Of a stretch of DNA of 64,000 bases, positions 44,240 through 53,295 are shown in pieces (the stretch's first letter is position 1; each line of letters starts with the position of its first letter). This stretch comes from Dokdonella_A sp040005635. Its GTDB lineage: Bacteria; Pseudomonadota; Gammaproteobacteria; Xanthomonadales; Rhodanobacteraceae. The translations under genes and the position numbers were made by a program. Location of the stretch: NCBI GenBank assembly GCA_040005635.1, contig JBDTYM010000002.1:1-64000 (forward strand). The letters are read 5' to 3'. The notes beneath the pieces are model-generated. The model did not search any database and had not been told where the DNA came from. It worked only from the letters and a program-made list of their open reading frames with translations.

Positions 44240-46719
44240 TGAGCCGCGTCCGAAGCGTCGGAGGTACGCGGCGCTTCCCGCTCGAGCAAGGCTGGGAGTT
44301 CGCCGCGGCGGCGCCCGGCTCGGGCATCGAACAGCTCGCGCAGCTGGACTGGCATCCCGCACGTGCACCCAACACCGCTGCAGGCGCATTGCGCGACGCC
44401 GGCCTGTGGAGCTTCGATACGCCACGCGATTTCGATGCGTTCGACTGGTGGTGGCGCATCGCGCTGACCGCTGCGAACGCGCCGGTGGGGCCCGCCGTGC
44501 TCGGCTTCGACGGCCTTGCGACGCTCGCCGACGTCTGGCTCGACGGCATCAATGTCCTGCGCGGCGACAACATGTTCGTCGGTCACCGTCTGCACGTCGC
44601 GCTGAGCGGCTCGCACGAGTTGCTCATCCGCTGCGCGGCACTCGCGCCGGAACTCGCCATGAAACGGCCGCGGCCGCGTTGGCGTGTGCCGATGCTGGCG
44701 CATGCGCAACTGCGCTGGTTTCGAACCACTTTGCTCGGCCGCACACCGGGATGGTCGCCACCGTGTCCGCCGGTGGGCCCGTGGCGACCGATATGGCTGG
44801 AGCAGCGCGCGCTGGAGGTGGCGGCTGTCACGCTGCGCTCGACGCTCGAAGGCAGCAGCGGCATCGTCGAGGTGAGCGCCGACCTCGGTAGCAGTGCCAG
44901 TGCTGCCACGCTGATCGTCGAACGCAACGGACAACGCGTGCTGGCGCCACTGGCTCTGGCGGGCGGAAGCTGGAGCGGCCGTGCCCGCGTGTCCGCCGCG
45001 CAGCGGTGGTGGCCGCATACGCACGGCGAGCCGGCGCTCTACGCACTCTCGATCGAAGCACGCCGTCACGACGAGGTCGTCACGATCGACCTCGGCAACA
45101 CCGGCTTCCGCACGATCGAAGTCGATCGCGCCGACGGCGATTTTGGCGTGCGCGTCAATGGTGTCGACGTGTTCAGCCGCGGTGCCTGCTGGACGCCGCT
45201 GGACGTCGTCACGCTCGCTGCCGAGCCGGCGAGATATCGCGAGGCGATCGCGCAGGCGCGCGCGGCCGGCATGAACATGCTGCGCGTCGGCGGCACGATG
45301 GTGTACGAGGACGATGCGTTCTATGACGCGCTCGACGAGCAAGGCGTGCTGCTGTGGCAGGACCTGATGTTCGCGAACATGGACTACCCCGAGGAAGACG
45401 CCTTCGTTGCCGGCGTGCTGATCGAAGTGGAGCAGCAGTTGGCGCGGTTGCAAGCGCGCCCCTGCCTCGCGCTGGTCTGCGGCAACAGCGAAGGCGAACA
45501 ACAGGCGGCGATGAGCGGGGCCGCGCGCGCGCTGTGGTCGCCGCGTCTGTTCCACCAGACGATCGCCGAACGCGTGCACGCGCTCGGCATCCCGTACACG
45601 CCGTCGAGCGCGCACGGTGGTGCGTTTCCGCATGCCGCGAATGCCGGCGCCTGTTCATACTACGGCGTCGGCGCCTATCGGCGTCCGTTGCAGGACGCAC
45701 GCCGCGCCGAGCTGCGATTCGCCTCGGAATGTCTTGCGTTCGCCAATATTCCGTATGACGGCGGCCTACCCGGCGCCGCTTCCCTGCGCATGCATCACCC
45801 GGCATGGAAGGCACGCTCGCCGCGCGATCTCGGCGCCGGTTGGGATTTCGACGACGTGCGCGATCATTACGTCGAGCGGCTTTATCGCACCGACCCGATC
45901 GCCCTGCGCGCGTCCGATCACGAGCGCTATGTCGCGCTTGGTCGCGCCGCGACCGGCGAGGTCATGGCCGATGCGTTCGCCGAATGGCGCCGCCTGCGTT
46001 CACCGACACGCGGTGCCCTCGTCTGGTTCCTGCGCGATCTGTGGCCGGGCGCCGGCTGGGGCGTGATCGACGCCCATGGCGTGCCGAAGCCCTGCTACTA
46101 CGCGCTGCGCCGCGCGCTCGCGCCGGTCGCCCTGACAATCAGCGACGAGGGCGTGAACGGTCTCGCCATCCACGTCGCCAACGATCGGGCCGAGCCATTC
46201 GCGGCCGAACTCTCGCTCTCGCTCTACCGTCTCGGTGACCTCTGCGTCGGTTCCGCCGCAACCGTGCTGCAAGTGCCGGCGCGCGCGGCACTGGAGATAG
46301 CGGCAACGACGCTGTTCGAGGGCTTTCTCGATCTCTCCTTCGCCTACCGCTTCGGACCTGCGATGGCCGACTTTGTGCATGCGGTCCTGCGCAGCGACGG
46401 CAAGCCTGTGGCCGAAACCTTCTGGTTCCCACTCGGCCTGCCCTCATCGCGCGAGGCCGATGTGGGCCTTGGCGCCATCGTCCATGCAGGCGCGTCAGCG
46501 CAGGAGCCCATCATCGAGATCACGACACGCCGCTTCGCCCAATCGGTGACGATCGACGCGCCAGGATTCGTCGCCGACGACAACGGCTTCCATCTGGCGC
46601 CCGGCCAGAGCCGCGCCGTCGTGCTGCGTGCGCTGGGGTCACCGCGCGCGTTGGTGCGCGCCAGCGTCAGCGCGCTCAACGCTGAAGCCAGCGCGCGCTT
46701 CGAGTTGCGATGCGTGTGA
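44239..46719 (+). CDS. GH2-family beta-mannosidase-like protein, apparently cytoplasmic
   Basis: 826 residues. The GH2 order is preserved: a sugar-binding jelly-roll (WHPARAPNTAAGAL, DVWLDGINVLRGDNMFVGH), an Ig-like domain and a TIM barrel (GMNMLRVGGTMVYEDDAFYDALDEQGVLLWQDLMFANMDY). The acid/base is Glu418 in LVCGNSEGEQQ and the nucleophile is Glu497 in RFASECLAF, matching the beta-mannosidase pattern (GNNE; SEFG). No signal peptide is visible, which is odd for a hydrolase of polymeric glycan. It may act on a cytoplasmic lipid-linked sugar or as a transferase. It overlaps both neighbours (10 bases at its 3' end). Confidence 0.85.
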   Translation: MSRVRSVGGTRRFPLEQGWEFAAAAPGSGIEQLAQLDWHPARAPNTAAGALRDAGLWSFDTPRDFDAFDWWWRIALTAANAPVGPAVLGFDGLATLADVWLDGINVLRGDNMFVGHRLHVALSGSHELLIRCAALAPELAMKRPRPRWRVPMLAHAQLRWFRTTLLGRTPGWSPPCPPVGPWRPIWLEQRALEVAAVTLRSTLEGSSGIVEVSADLGSSASAATLIVERNGQRVLAPLALAGGSWSGRARVSAAQRWWPHTHGEPALYALSIEARRHDEVVTIDLGNTGFRTIEVDRADGDFGVRVNGVDVFSRGACWTPLDVVTLAAEPARYREAIAQARAAGMNMLRVGGTMVYEDDAFYDALDEQGVLLWQDLMFANMDYPEEDAFVAGVLIEVEQQLARLQARPCLALVCGNSEGEQQAAMSGAARALWSPRLFHQTIAERVHALGIPYTPSSAHGGAFPHAANAGACSYYGVGAYRRPLQDARRAELRFASECLAFANIPYDGGLPGAASLRMHHPAWKARSPRDLGAGWDFDDVRDHYVERLYRTDPIALRASDHERYVALGRAATGEVMADAFAEWRRLRSPTRGALVWFLRDLWPGAGWGVIDAHGVPKPCYYALRRALAPVALTISDEGVNGLAIHVANDRAEPFAAELSLSLYRLGDLCVGSAATVLQVPARAALEIAATTLFEGFLDLSFAYRFGPAMADFVHAVLRSDGKPVAETFWFPLGLPSSREADVGLGAIVHAGASAQEPIIEITTRRFAQSVTIDAPGFVADDNGFHLAPGQSRAVVLRALGSPRALVRASVSALNAEASARFELRCV

Positions 46720-48473
46720 ACGATACCGGCGCGCAGCGTGCGGCGGAGCCGCCGCCGGCCGAAGCCGGCTACTTCGGTCCTGCTACGCGCCCGCGCTTTG
46801 GCTGGCTGCACCGCGCGACCGTGCCAGCGAACGCGGTCGGGCTGGTCATCGTGCCGCCGTTCGGCTACGAAGCGGTCTGCGCGCAGCGCTCGTTGCGACA
46901 TCTGGCCGAAGACGCCGCACGCGCAGGCATCACGGCCGTGCGTTTCGACCTCGATGGCAGCGGCGACAGCGCCGGCGATGATCTCGACGTCGACCGTCTC
47001 GGTAACTGGCTGGCCAGCATCGACGATGCCTGCGCGCTCGCGCGCACGGCCGGTGCGGATCGCATCGTGCTCGCCGGCGTGCGTCTCGGCGCAATCCTGG
47101 CGACGCTCGCCGCAGCCCGCCGCGACGATGTCGCCGGCCTCGTCGCGATCGCCGCCGTTGCCGGCGGCAAGGCATGGTTGCGCGAAGGTCGCGCGCTGCA
47201 GATGGCGCTCGGACTGACACCGGACCCGGCACCCGCAGGCGACGATGTGCAGGAAATCGTCGGCTTCGCGTTGACCGCAGAAACCCGCGCGGCACTCGCC
47301 GCGATCGATCTGCTTAAGATCCAGCAGCTTCCCGCACCTTCGATACTGCTGATCGATCGCGATGATCTGGCGTCGAACGACGCCCTTGCCGCGCATCTGG
47401 CCACGCTCGGTGCGGAGGTCGAAACGCAGCGCCTGCCGGGCTACGTCGAGATGATGCTCGATCCGCATCGCGCGCTCGTTCCGCAGCCGATGCTCGATGC
47501 GACGATTGCATTCGCGGCCTCGCGCCCGCGCTTTCAGGCGCCGGTGGATCACGCCACCGCTGTGCTCACCCAACAAGCCAATCTGGAATGCGATGGCGTT
47601 GCGATCCGTGAACAGGCGGTCCATCTCGATGGCGCCCTGTTCGGCATCGCGACATTCCCGCCGGACGCGCCGCAGCGCGCGCTCATCCTGCTCAACGCAG
47701 GCGCGGTCGGCCGCATCGGACCGAACCGCCTGCACGTCGCGCTGGCGCGCCGTCTCGCCGCCGCCGGCGACCTCGTGCTGCGCCTCGACCTGTCCGGTCT
47801 GGGCGACAGCCGCGCGCGCCACGGCGCCAAGGAAAACGTCGTCTATCACGCGCACGCGGTCGACGACATCGGCGTGGCGGTCGATTGGGCGCGCGGCGAC
47901 GGAGCGAGCAAGATCGCGGTCGCCGGCTTGTGTTCCGGCGCCTATCATTCGCTCGGCGCCGCACTCGCTCGCCAGACCATCGACACGATCGTGATGATCA
48001 ATCCGCTGACCTTTCACTACAAACCCGGCATGTCGCTCGAGCTGGCCGCGTTCCGCGTCATCACCGACGCGCAGCGTTACCAGAAATCGATGACCCGCGG
48101 CGTCTCCTGGCGCAAGCTGTTGCGCGGCGACGTCGACCTCAAACGAGTGGCGGACGTGATGGCCAGGCGCGCGTGGGGCACGATCGATCGCCCATGGCGC
48201 GAATTGCGCCGCCGGCTGCATCTGCCGCAGCGGGACGATCTCGGCGCGAAACTCGATACGCTGGCGCGGCAAGGCACCGCGCTGCGCTTCGTATTCGCCG
48301 GCGATGACCCGGGGCGCTTCCTACTGCTCGAGGAAGGCGGCTCGGTAGTGGCGCGCCTGCGCGACAGCGGCCGTCTGGCCGTCCAGGTGATCGAAGGTGC
48401 CGACCACACCTTCACGCCGCGCTGGTCGCATCGGCTGCTGCTCGACGCGGTCGCGCAATCGCTCGCACGCTGA
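46710..48473 (+). CDS. Double alpha/beta-hydrolase protein lacking serine nucleophiles
   Basis: 587 residues with two hydrolase modules. Module 1 (about 25-270) has RFDLDGSGDSAG and the nucleophile elbow GVRLG, with Arg125 where Ser is expected. Module 2 (about 295-587) has LRLDLSGLGDSRA, GLCSG with Cys408 in the nucleophile position, VFAGDDPG for the acid and EGADHTF for His566. The modules resemble the two hydrolases associated with exosortase-A glycan loci (GLRLG and GLCDA types), here joined in one chain. Module 2 may work as a Cys-dependent hydrolase or acyltransferase; module 1 is likely non-catalytic. The substrate is unknown. Confidence 0.8.
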   Translation: MRVNDTGAQRAAEPPPAEAGYFGPATRPRFGWLHRATVPANAVGLVIVPPFGYEAVCAQRSLRHLAEDAARAGITAVRFDLDGSGDSAGDDLDVDRLGNWLASIDDACALARTAGADRIVLAGVRLGAILATLAAARRDDVAGLVAIAAVAGGKAWLREGRALQMALGLTPDPAPAGDDVQEIVGFALTAETRAALAAIDLLKIQQLPAPSILLIDRDDLASNDALAAHLATLGAEVETQRLPGYVEMMLDPHRALVPQPMLDATIAFAASRPRFQAPVDHATAVLTQQANLECDGVAIREQAVHLDGALFGIATFPPDAPQRALILLNAGAVGRIGPNRLHVALARRLAAAGDLVLRLDLSGLGDSRARHGAKENVVYHAHAVDDIGVAVDWARGDGASKIAVAGLCSGAYHSLGAALARQTIDTIVMINPLTFHYKPGMSLELAAFRVITDAQRYQKSMTRGVSWRKLLRGDVDLKRVADVMARRAWGTIDRPWRELRRRLHLPQRDDLGAKLDTLARQGTALRFVFAGDDPGRFLLLEEGGSVVARLRDSGRLAVQVIEGADHTFTPRWSHRLLLDAVAQSLAR

Positions 48474-49612
48474 TGTCGGCCGAGCTGCCAGCGGTGCCTC
48501 GCCGCCTCTCGGCCGAACATGTCGCGGCGCTGGACGGCTTGCGCGGCGTCGCGATCCTGCTGGTCCTGCTGCACGGCTTCAATCTGATCCAGGCGGAGGA
48601 CGGTGTCGCGCATGTCGCCGATCTGCTGCTGGATCTCGGCTGGATCGGCGTGCAGCTGTTCTTCGTGCTGTCGGGCTTCCTGATCAGCGGCATCCTGCTC
48701 GATACGCGCGCATCGCCGACGTATTACTCCAGTTTCTTCACGCGGCGCGCGCTGCGCATTCTTCCGCTGTACTACGGCGTGCTGCTCGTCGCCTTCGTGA
48801 TCCTGCCGCTGATCGTTGCGATGCCGCCGGGCCATGGACAACACCAACTGTGGCTGTGGATCTACCTGGCCAATTTCGCCGCGCCGCTCGGCAGCGGCGA
48901 ACCGGCGTTCACGCATTTCTGGTCGCTCTGCGTCGAAGAGCAGTTCTATCTGATCTGGCCATTCCTGATCCGCCGCGCCGGCCAGCGCGGCATCGCCGTG
49001 ATCAGCGCCTTGCTGGTGTTCGTCGCGATCGCCAGCCGCCTCTACCTGCGCCAGCGCTTCGGCGAACCGATCGGGCACGAGGTGGTGTATGACTTCACGC
49101 CGTGCCGGATGGACGCGCTCGCGATCGGCGCGCTCGCGGCCGTGCTCGTGCGCAGCGATCGCGGCGCGCACTGGATCGCGCGCATCGGCGGCGCCGGCCT
49201 TGCCGCGAGCGGCCTCGCCCTGCTGCTCGCCGCGCTCGTCGCCGGCCATTTGAATCGCATCGGCAGCGGCATGCAGACGTTCGGCTACAGCGTGATCGCG
49301 CTCGGTTTCGCCGCGATCCTGCTCGGCGCGCTCGCGCGCGAAGGCGTGCCGGCGCGCGGCTTGAGCTGGACTCCGTTGCGCCGCTGCGGTCTCTACAGCT
49401 ATGGCATGTACGTGTTCTATGCACCGCTGCACTTGTTCGTCGGATTGCCACTGATGGCTCGTCTCGGCCGCGCACCGACCTTCATCGAAGCGATCGCCTA
49501 CGAAGTCGTTGCCATCGCGGTCACGTTCGTCATCGCCGCGATTTCCTATCACGTCTACGAGCTCCGCTTCCTCGCGCTGAAGGCGCGTCTCGCTCCGATG
49601 CCGGCGACATGA
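48473..49612 (+). CDS. Acyltransferase-3 family membrane O-acyltransferase
   Basis: 379 residues with about 10 transmembrane helices. The N-terminus LSAEHVAALDGLRGVAILLVLLHGFN, followed by WIGVQLFFVLSGFLISGILL and FFTRRALRILPLYYGV, is the OafA/YrhL/NdvB signature. The catalytic histidine of the R-x-x-x-F-x-x-x-x-x-x-H type motif is at ARGVAILLVLLHG (His). SLCVEEQFYLIWPFLIRR holds the second conserved motif. It acylates exported sugars at the inner membrane. ATG 48473 overlaps the preceding stop (TGATG). An O-acylated glycan is the likely product. Confidence 0.87.
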   Translation: MSAELPAVPRRLSAEHVAALDGLRGVAILLVLLHGFNLIQAEDGVAHVADLLLDLGWIGVQLFFVLSGFLISGILLDTRASPTYYSSFFTRRALRILPLYYGVLLVAFVILPLIVAMPPGHGQHQLWLWIYLANFAAPLGSGEPAFTHFWSLCVEEQFYLIWPFLIRRAGQRGIAVISALLVFVAIASRLYLRQRFGEPIGHEVVYDFTPCRMDALAIGALAAVLVRSDRGAHWIARIGGAGLAASGLALLLAALVAGHLNRIGSGMQTFGYSVIALGFAAILLGALAREGVPARGLSWTPLRRCGLYSYGMYVFYAPLHLFVGLPLMARLGRAPTFIEAIAYEVVAIAVTFVIAAISYHVYELRFLALKARLAPMPAT

Positions 49613-50325
49613 AGCTGCCCGAGCGACGCATCGACGTCGGCGGCTTGTCCACCATTGCGATAGGCAGTGCCGACGCCGACACCATCGTGGTGTTCTTGCA
49701 CGGACGCTCGATGCAGGCCACCGACGTCGCTCCGTTCGCGCATTCGCTCGGCGTGCCGGCGTGGTATCTGTTCCCGGATGCGCCGCTGCTGGCGACGCCG
49801 GATGGACGCTGCTGGTGGCCGCGCGACGTCGAGACGCACGCGCGCGCGACGGCGGCCGGCCTGCTCGACCGCGCGGCGACCGATCCGCCGGGCCGCGCGG
49901 AGGCACGTGCGCGACTCGACGCGTTCTGTGCCGAACTCCCTGCCGACCGACGTCTCGTGCTGGTCGGCTTTTCGCAGGGCGGCATGCTTGCGATGGACGC
50001 CGTGCTCCACGGCACGCGCGTCGATGCATTGGCCTTGCTGTCGTCGTCGCGGATCGCGTTCGATGACTGGCAGCCGCGCCTGGCCCGATTGAGCGGATTG
50101 CCGATCCTGATCGCGCACGGACGCGCCGACGCCGAACTTGCGTTCGCTGCCGGAGAAGGACTGCGCGACGCCGCCGTGGCCGGCGCTGCCTGCGTCAGCT
50201 GGCTGCCGTTCGAGGGCGGCCACGAGATTCCACTGCTGGTGTGGCGCGCCTTGCGCGGATTCCTGCGCGAATCGTCTTGCCGCGGCGCTGCCGCGTCATC
50301 GGCCGGCCCAATCGGCAACGACTGA
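49609..50325 (+). CDS. Alpha/beta-fold carboxylesterase/phospholipase-type hydrolase
   Basis: 238 residues. The full triad is readable: Ser in LVGFSQGGMLA, Asp in LIAHGRADAE and His in EGGHEIPL, with the HGRSM oxyanion loop. This is the pattern of short carboxylesterases and acyl-protein-thioesterase-like enzymes. It may hydrolyse an acyl thioester or ester in the pathway, for example unloading a carrier. The start overlaps the acyltransferase stop (ATGA), making this the last gene of the operon. Confidence 0.87.
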   Translation: MKLPERRIDVGGLSTIAIGSADADTIVVFLHGRSMQATDVAPFAHSLGVPAWYLFPDAPLLATPDGRCWWPRDVETHARATAAGLLDRAATDPPGRAEARARLDAFCAELPADRRLVLVGFSQGGMLAMDAVLHGTRVDALALLSSSRIAFDDWQPRLARLSGLPILIAHGRADAELAFAAGEGLRDAAVAGAACVSWLPFEGGHEIPLLVWRALRGFLRESSCRGAAASSAGPIGND

Positions 50326-50338
50326 CGACGCAAGCCGT

Positions 50339-50344
50339 TATGAT
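50339..50344 (+). promoter_or_regulatory. Weak -10-like TATGAT upstream of glmS
   Basis: TATGAT differs from TATAAT at one position and lies 65 bases before ATG 50410. The 15-19 bases upstream give no recognisable -35 box, so this is only a candidate promoter, with the alternative that glmS is also read from the preceding operon (84-base gap). Confidence 0.3.
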
Positions 50345-50409
50345 AGGACTCTGGCCGCTGGCGTCGCCGGTTCGACAGGGCGACGGGCAAAAACCAAGGA
50401 CATCCACCC

Positions 50410-52242
50410 ATGTGCGGAATAGTGGCTGCGACGGCGCAACGCGACGTCGTTCCGATCCTCATCACCGGGCTTAAGGCGCTCGAATACCGCGGCTATGACT
50501 CCGCCGGCATCTCGGTGCTCGAGAACGGCGTCCTGGCGCGCGTGCGCGCGAAGGGCAAGGTGCGCGAACTCGAGGCTCTCTACCAAGCTGCCCCGGTCGC
50601 CGGCGTCACCGGCATCGCGCATACGCGCTGGGCGACACATGGCGTACCGAATACGATCAATGCACATCCGCACGTATCGAGCGAGCGCGTCGCGGTGGTC
50701 CACAACGGCATCATCGAAAACCACGTGGAATTGCGCGAGGAGCTGAAGGCGAAGGGTTATCGCTTCGACTCCGACACCGACACCGAGGTGATCGCGCACT
50801 TGGTCGAGCACGCGATCGCCGGCGGTGCGGACCTGCGTAACGCCGTCATCATGGCGACGCGGCGTCTGCATGGCGCCTACGCGATCGCCGTGATGAACCG
50901 CGACCAGCCCGGCCATGTCGTCGGCGCGCGCCGCGGCAGCCCGCTCGTGGTCGGCATCGGCGAAGGCGAGAACTTTCTCGGCTCCGACGTGCAGGCGCTG
51001 ATCAAGCAGACCAACCGCTTCGTCTATCTCGACGAAGGCGACGTCGTCGAGATCACCTGCGATCAGGTCGCGATCTTCGACGCCGACGGTGCGCCGGTCG
51101 AACGCACGGTGCGCCAGAGTGAGCTTTCCGCCGACGCGGTCGAGCGCGGCGAGTATCGCCACTACATGATCAAGGAAATCCACGAGCAGCCGCGCGCGGT
51201 CGCCGACACGCTCGAAGGCCGCATCAGCGAACGCCGCATCCTGCCGAACATCTTCGGCGTCGATGCGGACCAGCTGCTGACGCAGATCAAGCACGTGCAG
51301 ATCATCGCCTGCGGCACCAGCTACCACGCCGGCCTCGTCGCGCGTTACTGGCTCGAAGGCATCGCCGGAATCCCGTGCAACGTCGAGGTCGCCAGCGAAT
51401 ACCGCTATCGCCGCGCCGTGGTGCAACCGGGCACGTTGTTCCTCGCGGTGTCGCAGTCGGGCGAGACGGCCGACACCCTGGCAGCGCTGCGCGACGGCAA
51501 GCAGCGCGGCTACCTGGGTTCGATGGCGATCTGCAACGTGCCCGAATCGAGCCTCGTGCGCGAATCCGACCTGGTCCTGATGACACGCGCCGGTCCCGAG
51601 ATCGGCGTCGCTTCGACGAAGGCGTTCACGACCCAGCTGGCTGCGCTCGCGCTGCTGGTGATCGAACTCGCGCGCTTGAACGGCCTCGCCGCCGACAAGT
51701 ACGCGCGCCTGGTGGCCGAGCTGGCGACACTGCCGCGCGTGATCGGCGAAGTGCTAAAGCTTGAACCGGAAATCGCCCTGCTGGCCGAGCGCTTCGTGCC
51801 GCGCCACCACGCATTGTTCCTCGGCCGCGGCGTGCACTACCCGGTCGCGCTGGAAGGCGCGCTCAAGCTCAAGGAAATCTCTTATATCCACGCCGAGGCC
51901 TATCCGGCCGGCGAGCTCAAGCACGGTCCGCTCGCACTCGTCGACGAGGACATGCCGGTGATCGCGGTCGCGCCGAACAACCAGCTGCTCGAAAAACTGA
52001 AATCGAATCTCGAAGAAGTGCGTGCGCGCGGCGGCGAGCTGTTCGTATTCGCCGACACCGACGCGCCCGTCGTGCAGAGCGGCAACCGTGGTGCAGTGAT
52101 CAAGGTCGCCTCCGGCGGCAACCTGATTGCGCCGGCAGTGTTCACCGTGCCGCTGCAGATCCTTGCGTATCACGTTGCCGTGCTGCGCGGCACCGATGTC
52201 GATCAGCCGCGCAACCTGGCCAAGTCGGTCACGGTCGAATAG
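50410..52242 (+). CDS. glmS: Glutamine-fructose-6-phosphate aminotransferase
   Basis: 610 residues. The glutaminase domain has Cys2 (MCGIVAAT), followed by LKALEYRGYDSAG, TRWATHG and HNGIIENH; the synthase half has two SIS domains with CGTSYHAGLVARYW, SQSGETADTLAAL and KEISYIHAEAYPAGELKHGP, and ends KSVTVE. The enzyme makes glucosamine-6-phosphate from fructose-6-phosphate and glutamine, the entry to UDP-GlcNAc and hence to peptidoglycan and amino-sugar exopolysaccharide. It is housekeeping but well placed for the glycan locus. AAGGAC precedes ATG 50410. Confidence 0.97.
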   Translation: MCGIVAATAQRDVVPILITGLKALEYRGYDSAGISVLENGVLARVRAKGKVRELEALYQAAPVAGVTGIAHTRWATHGVPNTINAHPHVSSERVAVVHNGIIENHVELREELKAKGYRFDSDTDTEVIAHLVEHAIAGGADLRNAVIMATRRLHGAYAIAVMNRDQPGHVVGARRGSPLVVGIGEGENFLGSDVQALIKQTNRFVYLDEGDVVEITCDQVAIFDADGAPVERTVRQSELSADAVERGEYRHYMIKEIHEQPRAVADTLEGRISERRILPNIFGVDADQLLTQIKHVQIIACGTSYHAGLVARYWLEGIAGIPCNVEVASEYRYRRAVVQPGTLFLAVSQSGETADTLAALRDGKQRGYLGSMAICNVPESSLVRESDLVLMTRAGPEIGVASTKAFTTQLAALALLVIELARLNGLAADKYARLVAELATLPRVIGEVLKLEPEIALLAERFVPRHHALFLGRGVHYPVALEGALKLKEISYIHAEAYPAGELKHGPLALVDEDMPVIAVAPNNQLLEKLKSNLEEVRARGGELFVFADTDAPVVQSGNRGAVIKVASGGNLIAPAVFTVPLQILAYHVAVLRGTDVDQPRNLAKSVTVE

Positions 52243-52249
52243 CAGCGCG

Positions 52250-52828
52250 ATGCGCGTCTGCGTCTACTGCGCCTCCAGCGAACACTGTGCACGCGTCTAC
52301 CACGACGCAGCGGCTGAGCTCGGCCGCACGCTCGCCGAGGCTGGCTGCACAATCGTCTACGGCGGCGGTGCGGTCGGACTGATGGGTTCGCTCGCGAATG
52401 CGGCACTTGCTGCGGGAGGCGAGGTGATCGGCATCATTCCGCGCTTCATGACCGAGGTCGAATGGCAGCATCCGGGTCTGGCGAATCTCGAAATCGTCGA
52501 GGACATGCGCGAGCGCAAGCATCGCCTGCTGACCGGCTCCGACGCCGTCGTCGCGCTGCCGGGCGGAAGCGGCACGCTGGAGGAGCTGTTCGAGGCGATG
52601 ACGTTGAAGCGCCTCGGCCTGTATTTCAATCCGATCGTACTGCTCGATACGAATGGCTTCTATACGCCGCTGCAGCGCTTTCTCGAGCAGACCGTCGAGC
52701 AGCGTTTCATGAATCCGCAGCATCTGAAGATGTGGACGTTGGTCGAACGCGTTGACGAGGTCCTGCCGGCCATCCGTACGGCGCCGGCTTGGGGCGAGGA
52801 CGCGCGCAACTACGCGGCGGTACGTTAG
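52250..52828 (+). CDS. LOG-family (TIGR00730-type) nucleoside-monophosphate phosphoribohydrolase
   Basis: 192 residues. Rossmann-type TIVYGGGAVGLMG, then PGGSGTLEE at 104-112, which is the catalytic/signature motif, and MRERKHRL before it (Arg of the active site). Such proteins cleave ribose-5-phosphate from cytokinin-type nucleotides or from AMP. The start ATG 52250 is 7 bases after the glmS stop, so co-transcription with glmS is likely. Confidence 0.9.
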   Translation: MRVCVYCASSEHCARVYHDAAAELGRTLAEAGCTIVYGGGAVGLMGSLANAALAAGGEVIGIIPRFMTEVEWQHPGLANLEIVEDMRERKHRLLTGSDAVVALPGGSGTLEELFEAMTLKRLGLYFNPIVLLDTNGFYTPLQRFLEQTVEQRFMNPQHLKMWTLVERVDEVLPAIRTAPAWGEDARNYAAVR

Positions 52829-52832
52829 CCGC

Positions 52833-53270
52833 TCAGTCGAAGCGACTCAGCTCGCGATCGCCGTCGCCATCGCCGTGCGCAGCGGTCTCGCCATCCGGAT
52901 CGTCGAACGAGCCGTTCGCTGACGCGTCGTCGGCAGGGACATCCGTCGTCGCCACGACCGCGGGCTCGCTCGCTGCCTTCTGCTTTTCCCAGCGCGTGCG
53001 GATCGGATTGGCCGACTCGGCCGACTCCAGCGTGCTCAGCAGCGTCTGCTTCTGTTCGTCGGGCAGTTCGGCCCAATGGCAATCGGCGAGCGCCCCGGCC
53101 ATCGAATAGAGCAGATTCAGGCTCGGCCGGAAGCCGGCCCGCTTGACCTTGAGGAACGCCTCGACCGGGCCGACGCGCGCGAGATCCTCGGTCGTGCGCA
53201 CGCCAACCTGACGTAACCAGGCAGCGGATTTCGGACCGACATTGCGGATCTTGACGTCGCGTGCAGTCAT
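52833..53270 (-). CDS. TfoX C-terminal-domain protein
   Basis: 145 residues. It has the helix-hairpin-helix-like TfoX-C module (IRNVGPKSAAWLRQVGVRTTEDLARVGPVEAFLKVKRAGF) followed by a Ser/Asp-rich, low-complexity tail (DGETAAHGDGDGDRE). Stand-alone TfoX-C proteins are common in this group; the function is not known. ATG 53270 has GAGGGAAA upstream. It converges on the LOG gene with 4 bases between, and follows msrC by 25 bases in an operon. Confidence 0.85.
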   Translation of the reverse strand: MTARDVKIRNVGPKSAAWLRQVGVRTTEDLARVGPVEAFLKVKRAGFRPSLNLLYSMAGALADCHWAELPDEQKQTLLSTLESAESANPIRTRWEKQKAASEPAVVATTDVPADDASANGSFDDPDGETAAHGDGDGDRELSRFD

Positions 53271-53295
53271 GCGATTTCCCTCTCGATGAACGCCT

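Noticed and set aside
46344..48272. Long minus-strand open frame (642 residues) opposite the double hydrolase
   Set aside because: It is antisense to a gene with clear motifs, is Arg/His/Asp-rich with no recognisable domains, and reflects the lack of stop codons in GC-rich DNA.
50321..50344. A complete sigma-70 promoter for glmS
   Set aside because: A -10-like box is present but no -35 box at 16-18 spacing, so only a weak candidate is reported.
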